Source: Treponema sp.
GTDB taxonomy: Bacteria > Spirochaetota > Spirochaetia > Treponematales > Breznakiellaceae
DNA length: 5,096 nucleotides
Direction: 5' to 3'
NCBI GenBank assembly: GCA_031273405.1
Contig: JAISRW010000241.1
Coordinates: 1-5,096, forward strand
Positions within the stretch are counted from its first letter, which is position 1. Each line of letters begins with the position of its first letter. This document shows, one piece after another, positions 4,355 through 5,096 of the stretch. Both the position numbers and the translations under genes were made by a program. Under the pieces are notes generated by a model, which was not told where the DNA came from, did no database searches, and worked only from the letters and a program-made list of their open reading frames with translations.

Positions 4355-5096
4355 ATGTCCCAAACAAAACGTCAGGGCAAACAGCGGATAGTCAGGCTGA
4401 TAATGTATCTTCTCCTTTTATGTTTTATGATATGGACTATTGTACCGGTTTATATCGTCATCAGTAATTCCGTAAGGCCGACCATAGCAATAAAACAGAT
4501 GCCCCCGAAGCTGATTTTTAAGCCTCTCTTTATCCACTATGAACGCATTCTGACCCTGGACAGGTTCGCCCTGTACTTCAGAAATTCAGTTATCATCTCC
4601 GTTTCGACCACCCTGCTGACCATCATGTTCGGCTCCATGGCGGCCTACGGCTTAAAGCTATTCCGTTCCCGCATAGGCAAAAACATCTCCAATGTGCTGC
4701 TCCTGGGAAAGATGGTTCCCTCCATCACTATTCTTATTCCCCTCTTTATGATGATGAACCGCCTTCACCTTACCGGAACGTACATCGCCCCCGTCCTCAC
4801 CCTGAGCTGCCTTTCCCTTCCCTTTGTTACCTGGATGATGACGGGTTTTATCGCGGATATTCCCCATGAGCTTATCGAATCCGCCGGTATAGTCGGCTGC
4901 TCCCGGATCAAAATTTTCGCCCTCATCATCATGCCCCTGCTGAAACCGGCCATAGCCTCCGCCATTATCCTGGTGATGCAAAGTTCCTGGAACGAACTTA
5001 TTTTTTCGCTCCAGTTAACCAACCTGAACACCTACCCCTTAACCGTAGGTATAGCCCGTTATGTGGGCGCCGTCTCGGTGGATTGGGGCAAGCGCA
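4355..5096 (+). CDS. MalG-like sugar ABC transporter permease, runs off the right edge
   Basis: The second inner-membrane subunit of the same CUT1-type importer, expected to pair with the MalF-like protein and an MsmX/MalK-type ATPase. The frame runs from ATG 4355 to the window end (247 codons visible). The N-terminus is complete for the family: basic tail, TM1 at about 12-37, periplasmic PPKLIF (50-55) and YERIL, then helices at about 76-100, 111-134 and 143-166. The EAA loop is at about 172-199 (ELIESAGIVGCS ... MPLLKPA), with SA in place of AA and IVG where IDG is usual. The SSWNELIFSLQLT block (210-222) is typical. It starts three bases after the upstream stop, with a weak AGG at 4346-4348, so co-translation from one message is expected. 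The C-terminal helix is missing only because the window ends. Substrate cannot be told. Confidence 0.9.
   Translation, partial: MSQTKRQGKQRIVRLIMYLLLLCFMIWTIVPVYIVISNSVRPTIAIKQMPPKLIFKPLFIHYERILTLDRFALYFRNSVIISVSTTLLTIMFGSMAAYGLKLFRSRIGKNISNVLLLGKMVPSITILIPLFMMMNRLHLTGTYIAPVLTLSCLSLPFVTWMMTGFIADIPHELIESAGIVGCSRIKIFALIIMPLLKPAIASAIILVMQSSWNELIFSLQLTNLNTYPLTVGIARYVGAVSVDWGKR

Noticed and set aside
4658..5031. Minus-strand frames opposite the MalG-like gene
   Set aside because: They lie opposite a clear permease with an EAA loop, and show no protein-like features.

Overview
This is a bacterial window with uninterrupted coding across most of its length. Genes overlap by a few bases and use GTG starts with clear Shine-Dalgarno sites. 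I cannot place the organism firmly. The mix of GC-rich anabolic genes, lower-GC sugar transporter genes and intergenic palindromes is only weakly suggestive, for example of a spirochaete or a similar fermentative anaerobe.

Layout. Positions 1-90 hold the start of an unrecognised gene on the minus strand, which runs off the left edge. Positions 91-512 hold no long gene. This AT-rich stretch carries a minus-strand promoter for that gene, then a structured leader with a candidate plus-strand promoter and a possible tiny Cys-Cys leader peptide. Positions 513-3368 are a tight, overlapping three-gene operon, larE-larC-larB. It encodes the complete known pathway for the nickel-pincer nucleotide (NPN) cofactor. 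LarB carboxylates and hydrolyses nicotinic acid adenine dinucleotide to pyridinium-3,5-biscarboxylic acid mononucleotide. LarE converts the two carboxylates to thiocarboxylates. LarC inserts nickel in a CTP-dependent reaction. No larA-type racemase or epimerase that would use the cofactor is in view.

Positions 3369-3577 form a dense cluster of three palindromes: a 48-bp MITE-like element flanked by TGAA, a GC-rich hairpin, and a hairpin followed by seven T that looks like the operon's intrinsic terminator. Positions 3578-5096 encode two inner-membrane permeases of a CUT1-type (MalF/MalG-like) carbohydrate ABC importer. The MalG-like gene has a normal N-terminus and runs off the right edge. 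The MalF-like gene lacks its first transmembrane helix and any credible start, because its reading frame enters straight from the palindrome cluster. No binding-protein or ATPase gene is visible.

The most interesting points are: a three-cysteine LarE of the kind associated with an iron-sulfur cluster rather than a single sacrificial cysteine; a naturally fused LarC with a 22-histidine insert; the orphan NPN operon without its enzyme; the possible Cys-Cys leader peptide ahead of a sulfur-transfer gene; and the palindrome cluster at the point where the sugar-transporter operon has lost its 5' part. I found no clear evidence of a wholly new system.
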